A DNA stretch of 64,000 nucleotides from Anthoceros angustus. Lineage: Eukaryota; Streptophyta; Anthocerotopsida; Anthocerotales; Anthocerotaceae. The first letter of the stretch is position 1; every line of letters starts with the position of its first letter. This document shows, piece after piece, positions 62,443 to 64,000 of the stretch. The translations under genes and the position numbers were made by a program. The stretch covers positions 186,001 through 250,000 of the forward strand of contig MU008170.1 of the NCBI GenBank assembly GCA_010909165.1. Direction: 5' to 3'. Under the pieces are notes generated by a model, which ran no database searches, was not told the DNA's origin, and worked only from the letters and a program-made list of their open reading frames with translations.

Positions 62443-64000
62443 CTATGACTGATCCCACGGGCCAGTAAACTTCGTGGGTCGGCTTCTAAGCCAGTGCAGC
62501 ATCTCCCGATTCAACTCCCTACCTAGCATGACCGCATCAAGCATGGGACTCCCATATATGCCCCTGTTGCTCTTGAACTCCCACAGAGACTTGGGCCACT
62601 GCTTTTGAGGATTTTTTTCCTGATACACACCAAAGCGATCACTCAGTGCCCACCACTTGTACTTCAAACAGACACAGTAAGTGCTGCGCATCAAACACAC
62701 AACTTACCATGCTTCTCACCATCTCCTGTCTCTGCTTGGGTCCATAAGGCCATTGGTACTCATGATACTGCCCTTTAGCATAGCATGATGCTAAATCTGG
62801 CAGCACCAAGCATCCTCGCCTCTCCTTTGATAAGTTAACATCCGGACGGGGGTGCTGCTTGAACCAATACAACAACTGACCCCATATATACTCCCTATTG
62901 TACACCTTCTTCCAGGTGGTCGTACCACCACCAGTAGAATGCCTGTGACCGAGCTCTAGTGCATCTATTTCTATCTCCTCTGATTCTACTTCCTCGTATT
63001 CCTGAAACCATCACAGCAAAATTAATACCTTGAAGGTCAAGAGAAAAACACTTCAGCCCTTAGCAGGAAGTCCAAATGATCCTTACCTCGCAGGTGAAAA
63101 AATTCTCTGTATACGCATAAAGATGAATGACATCTGCGGCAGCATCATGTCGAGCTCGACAGGATGCATTGAGTGCTAGAAGCTCATCCCGAAGCCTGTC
63201 AAAGTTGATTTGCCACGTTCAGAGTTCAGCGAGTACTCACACTAAAATCACGTTTTTTATAAAGAAAAGTTCGACAAGTACCATAACAGTGAGTGACGTA
63301 GATTGTCTTCCACTTCCCCTAACCCAGAGCCAGGGTCATGCTCCCGAATCTTTCGCCGCAAAGCTTGATAAGTATCCCTGTCGACATATGTATCAACTAA
63401 TTGTAGCAGTTCTTGCACAAGAGAATTGCTGCCCTTCCAGATCTTCTTCAACAGCTCTCCTCCGGTTAGCCTCTTCACCGGTGGAGGTGCGACCTTGGGG
63501 TCTTTGTACACCTTCGTAAGCACATGCCGAATCTGAAGCATTCAAGAGTCAGCGAAATTTGACAAAGTCAGTCTTGAACAGACCAACTGAAGAGAGAGGG
63601 AGACCAGAAGCCCCCGTTCAAACCTTGTCAAGAGTTATTGCCAAGTTCTGTAGTCGTAACATGTACAAACCGTCTGTCTGCATGCCGAATGAAAAGTTAG
63701 AACAGCTGGCCGTTCTGCAACTCCGAGTGGAACAGGTAAGGCAGCTTGGGAAACCCATACACACCTGCACTTCAGCGTCTACCCTTTCCTGCTCAGAGAA
63801 ACTATCATTCGCTTGCTGACGTCTCTTGCGGGCTTTTGACTTCATGAGCTCATCCGGTAGCTCCATTTTCTCCTTATTAATATACTGGACCTGTAACTCC
63901 AGATTATGCATTCAGATTCATCCAGAATCACCTCTTCATCATGAGGCATCTTCATTAGGATGAGCACAAAGACACAAAACATAACGCACCACAGAGTGTG
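62443..64000 (-). CDS. ATXR3/SDG2-like histone H3K4 methyltransferase, C-terminal part (partial)
   Basis: Minus-strand exons read from the window edge: one starting near 63890 (VQYINKEKMELPDEL, then a KSKARKRRQQ basic run), a short one near 63660 (NLAITLDKV), a large one 63530-63290 (APPPVKRLTGGELLKKIWKG, then EELLQLVDTY-type helices), one near 63200-63090 (HDAAADVIHLYAYTENFF), one 63001-62708 (EYIWGQLLYWFKQ, RRGCLVLPDLASCYAKGQ, WPYGPKQRQEM) and the last (NPQKQWPKSLWEFKS, GSPMLDAVM, HWLRSRP) to a stop at 62443. This order matches the region downstream of the SET domain in plant ATXR3/SDG2, the main H3K4 trimethylase in Arabidopsis, needed for sporophyte and gametophyte development. The catalytic SET domain lies beyond the window. 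Intact over the part visible. Confidence 0.85.

Overview
The window is nuclear DNA of a land plant that makes swimming sperm. Plant-specific genes (a GAUT-type galacturonosyltransferase, a GIL1/DUF641 protein, an ATXR3/SDG2-type methyltransferase) sit beside an apparently intact, roughly 45-exon axonemal inner-arm dynein heavy chain, a gene type absent from flowering plants. Introns are short (mostly 60-150 bp) and genes are compact, separated by degenerate retrotransposons. This fits a lycophyte such as Selaginella best; that assignment is inference, and a moss, liverwort or fern is not excluded. No rRNA, tRNA or CRISPR array was recognised, although tRNA detection by eye is weak.

Layout. 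1-6010: nested, internally duplicated, decayed Ty1/copia remnants on the minus strand. 6240-6665: a GC-rich array of ~26-bp units, followed by a TATA-bearing GC-rich stretch. 8108-10817 (+): PHD finger-BAH chromatin protein. 12309-13967 (+): intronless GIL1/DUF641 protein. 16831-19215 (+): GAUT13/14-like glycosyltransferase. 19216-24237: repeat-rich spacer with a 34-bp x 16 array that has grown inside a dispersed repeat, another copy of which lies upstream of the PHD-BAH gene. 24238-31214 (+): SEC16. 31215-40432: a 9-kb spacer with three repeat arrays and a deleted copia element (35868-38973) whose LTR ends and 5-bp target duplication are readable.

40433-64000 is a dense gene block. WDR53-like (+) converges on MED7 (-) with 75 bp between stop codons; SDHAF1 (-) lies 65 bp upstream of MED7; SDHAF1 and the dynein heavy chain diverge from a gap of about 150 bp; the dynein converges on the C-terminal part of ATXR3/SDG2 (-), which runs off the window.

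The genes belong to separate housekeeping or developmental processes (chromatin reading and H3K4 methylation, Mediator, ER export, pectin/cell wall synthesis, complex II assembly, sperm motility). I see no dedicated operon-like system. The most unusual signals are the repeat array born inside a dispersed element, the shared promoter gap between a mitochondrial assembly gene and a flagellar dynein, a tandemly repeated TACTAAC-type branchpoint block in a dynein intron, and an LYR-family protein lacking the tyrosine of its LYR motif. Exon boundaries were read by eye from splice consensus, phase and family similarity. For PHD-BAH, GAUT and MED7 the summed exon lengths come out as whole codons.
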